Below are positions 49,501-61,133 of a DNA stretch of 64,000 nt, piece after piece (positions within the stretch are counted from its first letter, which is position 1; each line of letters opens with the position of its first letter). The stretch is from contig JAQMRL010000001.1 of NCBI GenBank assembly GCA_035578175.1, positions 61,775,553 through 61,839,552 on the forward strand. Direction: 5' to 3'. A program made the position numbers and the translations under genes. The notes beneath the pieces are model-generated. The model made no database searches and was not told the DNA's origin. It was given only the letters and a program-made list of their open reading frames with translations. The stretch is from Catonia carolina (Eukaryota > Arthropoda > Insecta > Hemiptera > Achilidae).

Positions 49501-52500
49501 TAGGTCGTCAGAAGATCTATCTATCTTATAGTCTTAGTATCATGGCATAAAATTTAATATATCACCGATGCAAAATGTAACCTATGTAAATAAGTGATAA
49601 CACAGACTTGATTTAACAGGAAAAACATATTTACTACTTAGGCTATATCGTATAATTATGAGAATGCAACATTAAGTTGCAGGCTGTAAGAAGGCTCACA
49701 GTAATTAAAACTTATTACAACCACAAGGAACAACTTAAGAAATAGTTTTACAGTTTGGGGAGATTTAACGTAAAATATCTCCACTCAAAGCTCGAAAGGG
49801 CATGATAGAATAAAATAAGCTCATAAAAGCTCAAGGGAAAAAATTAAACAGAAAAGATAGTTGGTAAACATAAAACTTTTTATCAGTTATTAAATATAAT
49901 TGTACGAGAATCGTTTACACATCTAACAAACCGAAAGATACGACACGCTTAATTCTGTAGAATCAGATTTCACCGTACAACCTGACGAACCTATCATGTC
50001 GAATGGGCTTGTCGTTGCCAAATATATCGCGTATAAGTTCGGGTAATTTAAATCGGCGATGCAGAAGTATATAATAGATACAATTCTCTGATAGTATGTA
50101 TTGACTAACAGCATATTTTATTATAGTTCGTCGTCAAAGCACAGTTGAATCTGTTACACAACAGTGCAACACTAGATAACATAATTCATCGGTGAGTTAT
50201 TTTGGTATGCCCAAGTCTAAGTAACATGATCACTACTTCATCTGTTTGGTCATCCCTCAGTGATGTTAGTGGTGCATTAACAACACGATTAACATTTTAA
50301 GTTGTTGATTACAGGTCAGAATATTCCTTCTGTCAGGAATCAATCTTTAACCACTTCATCAAACTGACGAAACCCGACACGTGAAAAAGTGAGCTACACA
50401 AACGGAAATTTATTGTAGCTTTACCATATTCAATCGGTTCATCTATTACTGATGACCCCATAAGAAGCTAGCAGTAAAACCAATATTGAAGCTATGTAAA
50501 TGGTGAAGAAAGGATGATGTAAGTTTTCCAGCGGTAATACCTTTTCCATTTTACGTAGCTTCTCATTATTGTGGTTTGTAATACATAGAACCAGTTCCAA
50601 GCATTAAACCGAGTTTTTTGCTTCTATGAATTTTTGAGATGTTTCAGAAAAACATCCTTTGTTAAAATCTCGCCAATGAGAGAGAAATTTCTGTCAATAA
50701 TTAAGTGAGGCCGTTTTTAGTGGTCTACCGTAATGTGTACTTTCCTTTCAGTTAATATTTATAGTAAAAACTCAAGGTATTGAAAATACTTTCCAATTTC
50801 TGTTGATAATTTCATTTATCAATAATTGAAGTTGGTCGAGAAAAAGCCGATGCATAAGAAAACCTCTACGTAAATTTCAAGTGTTTCACCTAGACTAATT
50901 AATTATTCATACCCATGTGAAGTACAGCGGGAGGGTGATCTCGTAAATATTTTTTTTTCTTACAAATAAATTTAATTTAATTTTTCATTTCAATAAATTA
51001 TTTTTGGAAATTTCAGATTAAATTTTATTCGTGTTTTATTTTATTTTTTTTCTCTAAGTCATTTTTGGAAAAGTATTATCAGGAAAAGAAAAATGATGGA
51101 GTAGAAATAATGTTTCATTTTAGCTGGATCAAACACTGTAGGGAAAGAGTAAAGAATTTGCTGTTGTTAATTTGTCAGATTGTAAAGAGAGAAATGAAAC
51201 AGAAAAGTTAAGCAGCTTAAGAATAAGTTTAATGAGTGTTGGTGTGGTGGCGCCGCCAGAGAAGGAAAGCTTTGATGGCGAACAGAATTATAAGTACGGA
51301 TTCGTATTGGCTGTTGTATAACCCACCTAAACTTTCTCATTTATAAGAAATTAAATTTTTATTTATAATATCTTGACTCAGACAGATATTGAACAGATAG
51401 AAGAATAAGAGTAATATGTACATTTTACTCCATTTGAAAAACTCATCGCTTGGTACGATAGAATGAAAATTAATTTTGTTTTGTATAACTCAATTTTCAA
51501 CTGAGTTGGTTTTCACAAATACAAATGCTGGTTTAAGAGAGAGATCATCAAAAATCTAGCTCTTATATACAATTAATAATAAATTTATTTGTCTAATTAC
51601 TCCTCCATTTTGTATCACAAAGAGAAAAGTTTGTAGCGTTGTAAAGCTTTTTTATTTTAACAAGAAATTTTTCAAACCCAATATTCTTTTAACTAATCGA
51701 ATATCTACTTTAATAGATTAATTAGAATCAGAACTTTCTAATTAAGATTATTTTATTAACATTTTTATTTATGCGACTATAAATTGGATCCGTCACCCAC
51801 GTCAATAAATTGTTAGAAATTGATGGGGAAATTTGTTCTTTATTATACATACAGAAATGGTACAAAAATAGCATGGTATTATACTGTATGAAACTAGCTG
51901 CCTAAACGTTTTTAAAATAAAATATAACATGCTTATGTACAAGAAATTTAATCTTTTATTTACGAAAGACATATTAAGATATTAAAGGAGTCTATGTTGT
52001 GCAGTGTTTTAAGAACATGTGCAGAGTAAAGGTATATTATAAAGCTCTGGTTTAGACATCTAATTAGATAATATCACACTGTTCCAAAAATACTTACGCC
52101 AAAACTCCTTTTGTGAGCTTTCATATCTCGGAAGAGTTCGAATAAAGAATTCTAATAATTATTGCATATATAAATACACCAGATAACTTCAGTTTCCAAA
52201 CCAAAGAGATTATAATGATCTTCACCTGACACTCTATTTTTCCTTGTGAAAAAATTCGTTCTTATTTTGTCAGTGACAGATCTTACAGCAGATATTGTCC
52301 GTAAACATGTTCTGAGTAATAATGGTACATAATCATAAAAAATGGTTTGAATCTGCAAATCTAAATATCCTTCTCTAACTTTTTATTTTATTTCAACTAC
52401 TGTGACTACAACTAGTGAAACATACATTACGTTTTAAGTGGAATAAAACATTTTCCATAAAAATCCTTCAATCATCACTTAAAAGAAAGGCAGGTGAAAT

Positions 52501-52550
52501 GACAAACAAAAAATATGAAAAAGAAGAATATGAAAGGTTACTTCTAAGTA
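46516..52550. other. Long AT-rich stretch, nothing recognised
   Basis: Six kilobases without a recognisable gene, relic or terminal repeat. A 20-bp direct duplication (ATAATTATTGTAATAA core) lies at about 47440-47475. Slightly GC-richer patches at 49.2, 50.2-50.6 and 51.25 kb have no readable protein. Confidence 0.5.
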
Positions 52551-53539
52551 GGGAGACCGTAGCTATTTGATACGTAAACTTTTAAGCTATTTTATTTTTA
52601 ATATTTTTGTGTGGCAAAGTACGGTTATGATTTTTTTGTTACAATCTTAACTAGGTATTTCTGTACTCGTTCGAATTATTGAGTTTCTGTTTATTTTCAT
52701 GAAGTTATGATCAATTTTTTAATGGTAGTGTACACTTTCAGCCTACATCCAATCTGGGACAAGTTGATACGTTTAAGGCGCTCACTGAAACAGGCTATTT
52801 AGATTAAAAGAAATGCACATAAAGAATATTTTCTACGTACAAATCAAAAAATGGATAAAATAGACTAAAAATTACCCGATTGCTCGCGAAAAATCAAGCG
52901 TTTATATCAGAGGCATTTCATTGACATTTCGTCTGCCATTGGAAATGTATCACGATCAAATACAAAGTTCTTAGATTTAAAAAAAATGAAGACGTTAAAT
53001 TTATTAAAGTACTACATTGACTAATGATTAAGTTCATAACTTATTACAGTTGTAGAATCAGATAGCTTTAAAACAAAATGAACGACGGTGTCAAATAAAG
53101 CTGAGGGCTTATTGTTACATTGTCCCTATTTACTCCATTTCGCATCAACTTGCTCCGATGGCTCTTAGTTTTTTATATTGATGCCAGGTGGATCGGTAAA
53201 GTCGCGAAACGTATGAATTTTGTAAATAATGAACCTTAATTATGTAGTTAATAAAATGTTGATGAGAAATGTAATTAGTTCTTCCGTGACCTAAGCAATG
53301 TTGATAACTGCAGAAAGAAAATTTACTTTTACTGACGATAATAATCCAACAGCTAAAAAATTCTTAATAATAATGGAATAGACCAAACTTATGTGTGGTT
53401 ATACGGCCAACTACGAGTAGATGTACGTAATGTATAAACTGGACACTTCCGTAAATTGTTGTTAGTTTTGAAAATTAATCTGAATCAACTTATTCCATGT
53501 ATTAAAACCAATGTATTAAAACTAACCCCGGTCTCCCTA
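52549..53539. mobile_element. 0.99-kb TIR element with internal motif copies
   Basis: Left end TAGGGAGACCGTAGCTATTT and right end (minus strand) TAGGGAGACCGGGGTTAGTT are inverted repeats, identical over the first 11 bases and weakly similar beyond. If the outer TA pair is the target site, the element is 52551-53537. An internal motif GGGACAAGTTGATACG (52757-52772) recurs on the minus strand as GGAGCAAGTTGATGCG (53157-53142) and GGAATAAGTTGATTCA (about 53499-53484). A degenerate copy follows the left end. No transposase is seen, so it is probably a non-autonomous DNA transposon. Architecture parallels the element at 30.3 kb. Confidence 0.6.
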
Positions 53540-54865
53540 ACTGCAGGAGAGCACCACCTGTACCACCATACCAGTGTTTCAAATGAAAATAAACTTTATT
53601 ATGATAATTTATTTATTTTAAATATAATACTAATTTAGATTTTAATGTAGAATTTGAAATGGATGATTTAGACACAACTATAAATGATTTCTGTATTCCA
53701 GTGTCGTTTCAGTCTACGTTATGGATTCCCTGGTAAGTGATTCGAATTTAATTCCCGAATCAACAAATCTTTGAGTCTAATTTATTTTTAAATGGCTAAG
53801 TCTTTAACAGATTTCAATACATACAAAACCATGACCTTAATGATATAGGAAAAGATGTAATGGGACAACCGAAGTGGGCCTAATAATTTTTTCAGTCCGA
53901 CCTATGATATTGGCATTCGATGGTCTGATGATAGAAAAATTTAGCCGCTCCCTGCCTTTTAACCGATATTCACTGCACCATTTAGACGGTTTATTGCTTT
54001 TCTCGATCTGATATTTGCTTATGTTATGCATACTACTACAATACTCCGCAATATCAATATAACTTTTATTATTATTTTAATGCGGGTCGTAATAAATAGC
54101 ACTGATGTTAGTTCAGACTACTGTAGTTGGTGAACGTACAAAGAGCAAATAAGAAAAAATCCACAAAATAAAATTAATATTCCTCGCTACCAAACAAAAC
54201 GGATATTACTGATATCAAAATTGTTAAACGGCAGATCCTATACAATCAATCTTCGTAGAATAATATTATCGCCTAAAGCTATGTGAAATATTTTGCTGCC
54301 TAGAAATCCGATAATATTTGTAAACTTTGCAGACAAATAGTGAACTAACTGCATGTGATACAATATAGATTTTAATAAAATAACTCCCTCTAACAAACAC
54401 TAAACTGAACCCACGCATTCATCTCCTTCATGTAACCAAAGCGCTATAGACAAATTCCTACACTTTGATAGTAGTTTAATAGTTTGATTCATTGGAAATG
54501 TAAAACAAAAGTAATGTAAAACAAAATCAACTATATTATTTTATTTAATATTAAATCAAGTAAGCTTAAGTTCGTTCAGGATCTGGGTATAATAAATAAC
54601 AAACATAATTCTTTAAACTTATAACAATTTATTTTTTTTGACACAATAAAAAATTACTATTAATTATTGAACTTACACTATTTAACATATGTACGATATT
54701 GGATTACTCCAATTTTAAATTAATACAATATTTAAGTTTAACTAAACTTGACTGTAATTAAGAAACGAATACTTAACATTCAAACAAACTTGTCCACAAC
54801 CACTTGCTATCACTAATACGCACACGCTCTTCTAACGAAATTCAGACCCGGTCCCCTATCGACGC
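53540..54865. other. AT-rich DNA, nothing firm
   Basis: A GC-richer patch at 53860-54030 gives a minus-strand open frame with the piece IIGRTEKIIRPTSVVPL, not assignable. The rest is AT-rich with no relic. Confidence 0.45.
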
Positions 54866-54900
54866 TATATAAAAAGGTGCGACAACTAATCACGTTCACA
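54866..54900 (+). promoter_or_regulatory. Candidate core promoter, TATA box plus initiator
   Basis: TATATAAAAAG at 54866-54876 is followed by TTCACAG at 54895-54901, placing the A of the initiator-like TCA about 32 bp downstream of the TATA start, the canonical spacing. The surrounding 54780-54960 is GC-richer. No ORF follows, so it may be a retroelement promoter or chance. Confidence 0.3.
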
Positions 54901-54999
54901 GTTCAATAACGATTGACTCACTACAAAGGATCAAACTGTTTTTATACCTGCGCTCTAATAGTTAATCGAGACCCTTAGAATAATTTCTCCGTTTTATTG

Positions 55000-55012
55000 G
55001 AATATTCTAGAA
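55000..55012. promoter_or_regulatory. Heat-shock-element-like site
   Basis: GAATATTCTAGAA fits three alternating GAA/TTC units at the spacing bound by heat-shock factor. It lies about 100 bp past the TATA/initiator pair. In AT-rich DNA a chance match is quite possible. Confidence 0.2.
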
Positions 55013-55865
55013 TGAAATAAAATAAAAACAAACGCTTTTACTAGTTTCAATTTCCTAAAATATTTATTCAAAACTTTACATTCATCGCAGTCCATTATCC
55101 TTGTTCAATATACAACACTTTATAGAATACAGAATTTCTTACGATGAACATTTTGTTCCCTTAGCCACCTTTAGAATATCACTGTACAATGTTACATTAT
55201 ATAGGAGAAAGTAACAACAAAAAATAAAAGTACTGTGTGGTTATTCAACAGGAGCAAACGAAAATAGTGCGTGAAAGAAAGTAAAAAGCAAAAACAATAA
55301 AAAAGAGAAAACATTTATGAGGTCATAACAGTATTTTAATATATTTTTACTGTAAAGATCATTTTTCTATTTCAAACTTACAACGTTAGATTCCTCAGAC
55401 GTTTTAAAACCTTTATATGAGCAATTTAATATTCACTGGAAGATTAACGTGGTCCTCATAAAAATACGTACTGATAAAAGCCATCGGTGAATATTTGAAT
55501 AAAGAACAAAAACATTTTTGGTATAAAATTCGTAATAAATCAAATTATTTTCCAAGACTATTTCATACTGTAAACATAATCTATGAAGTAAAAATAAACC
55601 TTACGAAAAGGCAAATGGGAAAATTTTTCATTATGAAAATTTTTCTTCGTTTGTCGAACAGTTGTTTGTTTTTTCAACGAATTATACAATACGCACTGAA
55701 TTAATGTAATTTAAATGTAGTCAAGTGTCATAAATAGATTAAATTGCTTTTGGACGTTCTAGTACGGTATGAAGTTCCACACATCTGTTTCATTACACTT
55801 TTTGAATGGTAAAATATTTCTCGCTAAGTAATTTCCGAATAAAAGCTTTCACCACACGACAAAGG
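55013..55865. other. AT-rich DNA, nothing recognised
   Basis: No coding relic. A 69-codon frame at 55495-55704 is without known motif. Confidence 0.5.
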
Positions 55866-56033
<168 letters not shown>

Positions 56034-56039
56034 TTCAAA

Positions 56040-56410
56040 GAATAACACCACAGCAGCGATTATTGCCGGTTTTTATTTTGCATCCCAAACGCCAATCGTC
56101 TCCAATCGTACAATCAATCTCCTAGTATAGCCTACTGTTTAATTTCCTGGCTCGTCCCACATTGCTGCAACTCTCATGTAGCTCTCTCAATAACAATCTA
56201 TCTCTACCTCTAAGAATCTCTCTCTACCTCGAGATCCGACAACTTCTCCGGAAGTCCATCTGCAGAGTTGTAATCATCCTTTTACTTCTTTCTGACATTT
56301 CCTACGGTTTTTCTCCATATTCAAGAATATAAGAGGGGGATTGTAGCTGTTTCAGCTGCGGCTGGATATAGACTCTGCGTAATTTTGTTGGTAGTTTGCT
56401 GAATTCTTTT
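56040..56410 (-). pseudogene. LINE ORF2 C-terminal relic beside microsatellite
   Basis: The minus strand, from 56400 down, gives VYIQPQLKQLQSPSYILEYG then EKP (in the position of LQS-LLYGSETW), then TLQMDFRRSCRISR (the pattern LEMDFWRRS-RISR). Further on it is short and frame-shifted, with KIKTGNNRC near the end. These are landmarks of the post-RT tail of a non-LTR retrotransposon group in insects. The (ATT)n tract on the same strand follows immediately, as expected for LINEs that end in a microsatellite rather than poly-A. Confidence 0.5.
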
Positions 56411-57212
56411 CTTAATATTCCGCTGGAATTAAATCAATATTACACGTATTATTGTACAATTGTAACTGATATGACTATACCTTTCTTTAACTCTCCTGAA
56501 TCACGTATTTAGTTATTGACATGTACCTATTTAGAATGAATAGCCATCAGCCTGTCCAGTAGTTATTACAAAGGAATTAAATTTATCTCATTCAGTGAAG
56601 CAAAATATTATTTACAAAATCTGGTTGGTTTACGGGTACATGTATGCGTTACACTACACTACGGTTTTGTTTATTAGTATAAAATTTGAACGCACTAATG
56701 ATTTTAATTAAATTCTAATATTGGGTGGGCAAAATGACTAAGGCGGAAACAGCAAGTGACGTCAGAGACTCCCTGCGGTGTCATTATCTCCAAATCAGAT
56801 TTCTAAACAAAATTGCTTCCCTAATTAATACTTTCATATAATTTATAGTGCTAAACAATAGCTTACATAATGTACAGTACCGTTAAGCCAGAAGGGAAAT
56901 AATTTACGCAAGAGTTATATGATGATACTTTCATACAAGAAAAATATAGACTTTATTTTGTAAAAAAAAATAGATTTTTATTGAATTAAACATTAATGAT
57001 TAAACTTATTTACCATGTGAATAGAAAATTTATTAAAGACAACTCATGGACTGGTAGATATGCCATTTATACAAAAACAACTTTTAACTGTGTAAGAAGG
57101 TAATAATTTTATTATCAGGTACTATTATAGCGGTTTTTTATGCAATATGTCATATACTGTAACCCAAAACGCCATTTCTTTCTGTTGAACACAACATGTA
57201 ACTGGCCCCATA
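56411..57212. other. AT-rich DNA, nothing recognised
   Basis: No relic or repeat boundary seen before the Harbinger-like left end. Confidence 0.55.
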
Positions 57213-57847
57213 GGCCGGCTGCAAACGCACCGATTTAGGTCGGACGGCAAAAAGTCGACCGACTACATTTCTTTAGTGGCATGATAAAGCTTATGGCTGC
57301 TTGCATACAAGCCGAAACCGGCAAAAAGTACCGCCGACGCCGATTTGCTGTCGGCTATTGCCACTGCAGTTCCACCAACATTGGGTTGATCCAACGACCA
57401 GTGGCGTACATGACCTTGTGTAAGCTTATACGCACACAGATTTTTGTAGGCCGTCCAGTAACTTAGTGCAATCGCTCCAGTAGTGGTACGGTTGTATGTT
57501 TCTGTTCGTAGTGTTTTTAAACCAAGATCTTCAAACAACAACCAGAATAATCCGACTTGCTTTCTTCTTTTATTTATAGGATGAACCCAATGAAGGCGAT
57601 CAGGTCTTCTTTTTTTACGTCGATAATACAACCACACTGCGGCAATTTTTCGCTATTCATTGAGTAAAAATATAAATTGTAAAATTAAGTAAAAAACATT
57701 GTTCAACCCAATCTTTACTCCAAATGTCAGCAAGAGAACTGATGAACAACACCGATAACAATCGATCTATGTAAAACTCCTGTGTGTCGACAAAAATCCG
57801 GTTGAATTTTTGCCGGCCAACCAAAATCGGTGCGTCTGTAGCCGCCC
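57213..57847 (-). mobile_element. PIF/Harbinger-like element, internally deleted
   Basis: Ends form inverted repeats: left GGCCGGCTGCAAACGCACCG then ATTT; right (minus strand) GGGCGGCTACAGACGCACCG then ATTT, 21 of 24 identical. Flanks are ATA on the left and TTA on the right, compatible with a mutated 3-bp TWA-type target duplication as used by PIF/Harbinger. The 635-bp interior is far too short for a full element and carries only the transposase start. A second TIR-like phrase, GGCTGCTTGCATACAAGCCG then AAACCGGCAAAAAG, at about 57293-57327 suggests a nested end or a rearrangement. Confidence 0.65.
57263..57637 (-). pseudogene. Harbinger-like transposase N-terminal fragment
   Basis: A minus-strand open frame of 124 residues. 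The start MWLYYRRKKRRPDRLHWVHP, INKRRKQVGLFWLLFEDL matches the N-terminal block of PIF/Harbinger (HARBI1-like) nucleases, where R(R/Y)WVHPI-RRR-G-F--L--L is typical. After residue 40 the similarity stops: the next 80 residues (GAIALSYWTAYKNLCAYK, VGGTAVAIADSKSASAVL, HKLYHATKEM) do not fit the family and no catalytic DDE residues are seen. I infer a deletion that joined the N-terminus to noncoding 3' DNA. It cannot encode an active nuclease. It lies between the element's inverted repeats, in the expected minus orientation. Confidence 0.55.
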
Positions 57848-58371
57848 TTAGACCTGTCTTCGTATAACTGCATCCGTCCACTAATTTCAGGATCATCCTC
57901 GCTTCCTCCATCTAGCTGAAACCCAGAATCAAACATTCTATGGGAACTTGTTTTCCTCCATTCTTTGCAGATGATCCTACCAGATAAGCTATCTTTCTTC
58001 AATTCTGCTAATTAATGTTATGTTAATGTAATGTTTTCTATTAATATTAACATTAATGTTAATAGTCCATTAATGTTGTTTTATCAACTTTCTTTGAATT
58101 AGCTTCATTCACAACTTGATCTTGCGTAGTCAACTGATAACTTCAACAGAAACTTATTTCCTTAGCGGTTGTTCTGCTCTTAAATCTTGGTTGGAAAATT
58201 AAAACCTCTGAACCATAAGCGGAATTTAAAAAGTATATAACTTAACATAAATATTTTTGGCTTCACTGAATCCAGTTTATCTTTAAGTGTAATTTTACAA
58301 TGTTTAATGTTTATATTTTTTTTTAACATAGCAGGTGTCCCATATATACATATGGGAATATATAGGCCTAC
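57848..58371. other. AT-rich DNA with ATTAATGTTAAT palindromic tract
   Basis: At 58010-58080 TTAATGTTA/TAACATTAA words repeat in both orientations. Otherwise nothing recognised. Confidence 0.5.
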
Positions 58372-58409
58372 ATTTGGCAGATAAGCGTATACGCGCTTAT
58401 CTGCCAAAT
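58372..58409. other. Perfect 16-bp inverted repeat with 6-nt loop
   Basis: ATTTGGCAGATAAGCG (58372-58387), loop TATACG, CGCTTATCTGCCAAAT (58394-58409). The inner GCGTATACGC is itself self-complementary. No T-run or gene adjoins it as a terminator would have. It sits just 3' of a minus-strand LINE relic. Confidence 0.9.
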
Positions 58410-58479
58410 CTTATGAAGCTTGTTTAAATCTATGGTGGCACTTTGCTAAATCTTTATCTTTATCTGCTGTGTGCAGATG

Positions 58480-58665
58480 AACATTTACGACCCTTTATTT
58501 TTTGCCGATTCAACGTCTTTTGTCAATTTACGCGTCTATCGAGGCGTAATTTAAGATATTTAGCTGTATCTGTATGTGGAATTTGTGAATTGTATACATG
58601 GAAAATATGATGACGAAATGTAAACGTAAAATGTAAACTTTTTATTTCAAAACTAAATATAATAA
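58480..58665 (-). pseudogene. Jockey-like LINE relic
   Basis: Minus-strand frame: KSLHFTFTFRHHIFHVY, then NSQIPHTDTAKYLKLRLDRR, VN, stop, QKTLNRQKIKGRKC. The order KS-H-TFT----IP--DT-KYL-L-LDRR--W matches the jockey block downstream of the RT active site, also present in the relics at 35.0 and 63.5 kb. The stop (TGA at about 58525-58523) replaces the conserved Trp codon TGG. No other domain remains, and similarity stops before the hairpin at 58409. Confidence 0.7.
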
Positions 58666-59205
58666 ATAATGTTATTGGGCCAATACATATTTTTTTTGTA
58701 ACTACTAAAAACACTAGTGCACTCTTCGGAAGTCGTTTAAATTAAGTGCTTAAGAGTACCAGAGTGAAAATAAGCTAATTATAGCCCCACCTTGACCCAG
58801 AAAATAAATTTAGTTATGCAGCCTACAGTAAAGTAATTTCTCCATGAGTAAAAGGTACCTTTTCTGATTTATGAGACCGACTAAACTTGTACTGACGTAA
58901 TGAAGTCTAAAGAAGGCCGTGTAACAATGATTTTAAATTTTTCAGATACAAATCTGCTTAAAATAAGTTGTAATAATTTATAAAATGAAAAGAGGTTTCA
59001 ATTTCGCATTTTTAAAATTGTACTCGTAGATAACGAAAATAATAAAATAAAAGGAAAACAGAATAAATTCTCAATAAGAAAACCTAGGTAAATTTCAATT
59101 ACAGTGAACTAGATTTTGTAAAATGTACTTCCTTAAAGTACATTATACGCGTAACTTCTTAAAAGCTTAAATACTTAATGTTAGGTCAAATTTGTGCATC
59201 ACGTG
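58666..59205. other. AT-rich DNA, nothing recognised
   Basis: No relic or structure of note. Confidence 0.55.
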
Positions 59206-59579
59206 GTTGTTGGTTAGGTCATCAGCCTAAAGGCTGGTTTGAACCTCTAGATGCCTTACTAAATAAAACGAGAAGTGAGGTGATTTACAATTGCCTTTCT
59301 CACTGAATGGAAAAGTATGCTTATCAGCATGCCAGTCCCTCCGAAAAGCATCTAATTTCCTCCCTGCAAATGATACCTTCACTTCATTCACCACAGGGTC
59401 TGGCTGCATAATAAAATTCATTACTCTCAGAGGAGTTAACTCTGACTAGTGTCTTTTACACTATGCTTCAGTTATATAATTGGCTGACCATGAATTAAGA
59501 AACAGAACTTTTTTTTGTAGCCCTGGAACTAGCAGATCAAGTGGAAATAATTTAACACTCCACCTTCTTGTTATGGGCA
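59206..59579 (+). repeat. Dispersed 0.4-kb repeat, copy 2
   Basis: Same landmarks and orientation as 25692-26087, shorter by about 20 bp through a deletion around 59455-59465. On the minus strand it keeps a 64-codon open frame (MNFIMQPDPVVNEVKVSFAG...), which is broken in copy 1. I do not think it is coding. Confidence 0.85.
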
Positions 59580-60210
59580 AATAACGTACCTTTTGAACTT
59601 AATCCCTCTGACGATAAAATATAAATTTTCCCCATTTACAACTCATTTTTATTGAAAAACTTTATTGACATAATATATAATATGAAAATATCTGTTCAGC
59701 TTTTATACACAAGTTTCTCACCAAAGAAAAATTTAAGGGTTGCATTGCTTAAACCCCCTCAAAAATTGTAAGACCCTACAGTCTTAAACATGATTGGAAC
59801 CTAATTTGACGGTATTTTTTAAAAAGGGGTTTTAACAGTTACTTTCTATTTCCGCTCGTAAGGGAAGCAAAATTTAGAAGTATAATTAAAAAATAAAAAC
59901 AGAACTGCAGGGAAATACAACACATAAATTAATTTTAACAAAAATAACAACTTGTAAAGAGCCCGGATTCACTAACAAACTTAAAAAACAAAAGATAAAA
60001 TAAACAAGAATAAACAAACAGAAAAATTAAATATACTCATGAATAAAAATAACACGTAATCATATTAAAAATAAAACTACGTACAAACAGCAGCAAAAAT
60101 GAAAGGTACTCCTGTAAAAATTTGAAAACTAAAATACTTAACATGAAATATACTTTTCTATCTCAGACAATAAAAATCTCTTCTGATCATAACTGTATTC
60201 TTTATACAGT
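59580..60210. other. AT-rich DNA, nothing recognised
   Basis: Poly-A-rich DNA without relic. Confidence 0.55.
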
Positions 60211-61133
60211 TACCGGGTGTTTCACGGAATTATATATTGAACCATTAGGAAATAACTTTGATTTTTATAAGTTTGTTAATATTTTCTTCCCACGGTAAAT
60301 TAAGACTTGTCATGGTCAGAATCATTAGAAGGTGTTTAGACCTTTACAAAAATATACATTTTAAGCTGTATGTTAGATTAAATACAGAAATACATAAATT
60401 TGTAACCGTTTTCCATTTAAGTATTGTACATTTTATCAACTTTTGCATTGTTGTGTTTGGGTAGTGGTAACGTTCTGGTCCGAAGATGTAAAGATAGGTT
60501 GGCCAAATTAATCAGCTGTAAAAATTTTTTTTGTTCAAAAAATATTGGAAATGTCAATAAAAAATTTATTTTTTTTAATTTTGATAATTTTTTTTTATCA
60601 TCTAACAATTATTTATTTAAAAATTTGTTTTTTGTTTGGAAGCAAATTCAGTTTTATTTTAAATAACTAAATATTTCCTTTAGCAACATTTAATTTTCAG
60701 AGACAGTGCTGATTGTTGCAAAAATTTCAGATGATAAAACAAATTGTCAAAATTAAAAAATAATTAAATAATTAATTTTTGTTAATATTTCCAATATTTT
60801 TGAACAATAAAAAAGTTTTACCGCTGATGGATTCTACCCACCATCTTTACATCACTGGACCAGAACGTTACCATTACTCCAAACATATCAATGAGAAAAG
60901 TCCATCAAATTTACAATACTTAAATGGAACACGGTTACACGGTTGTGTATTTCTGTATTTAAGCTGAAATACAGCTTAAAATGTATCAAAATTGATATTT
61001 TTAAAAGGTTTAAACATTTTCTAATGATTTCTGACCATATTAAGTCTTCATTTATTCGTGGGAAGAAAATATAAACAAACTAATGAAAACAATGCTATTT
61101 CCCTACAGTTCGAATTCCGTTGGACACCCGGGT
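60211..61133. mobile_element. Foldback element with about 395-bp inverted arms
   Basis: Left arm (60211 to about 60605) and right arm (about 60730 to 61133) are imperfect reverse complements along their full length. Matches include the outer ends CCGGGTGTTTCACGGAATT / CCGGGTGTCCAACGGAATT, then ATATTTTCTTCCCACG, ATGGTCAGAA-TCATTAGAA, GGTAACGTTCTGGTCC (identical), GATGTAAAGAT, AATATTGGAAAT and TTTTATCATCT. About 120 bp of AT-rich spacer separates them. No transposase: open frames in it are by-products of the repeats. Outer end plus long arms fit a non-autonomous DNA transposon or foldback element. Target duplication is not resolved. Confidence 0.85.

Noticed and set aside
60258..60967. Several 60-80 codon frames in the foldback element
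   Set aside because: They occur as mirror images in the two inverted arms and have low-complexity Phe/Lys/Leu composition, so they are by-products of the repeat.
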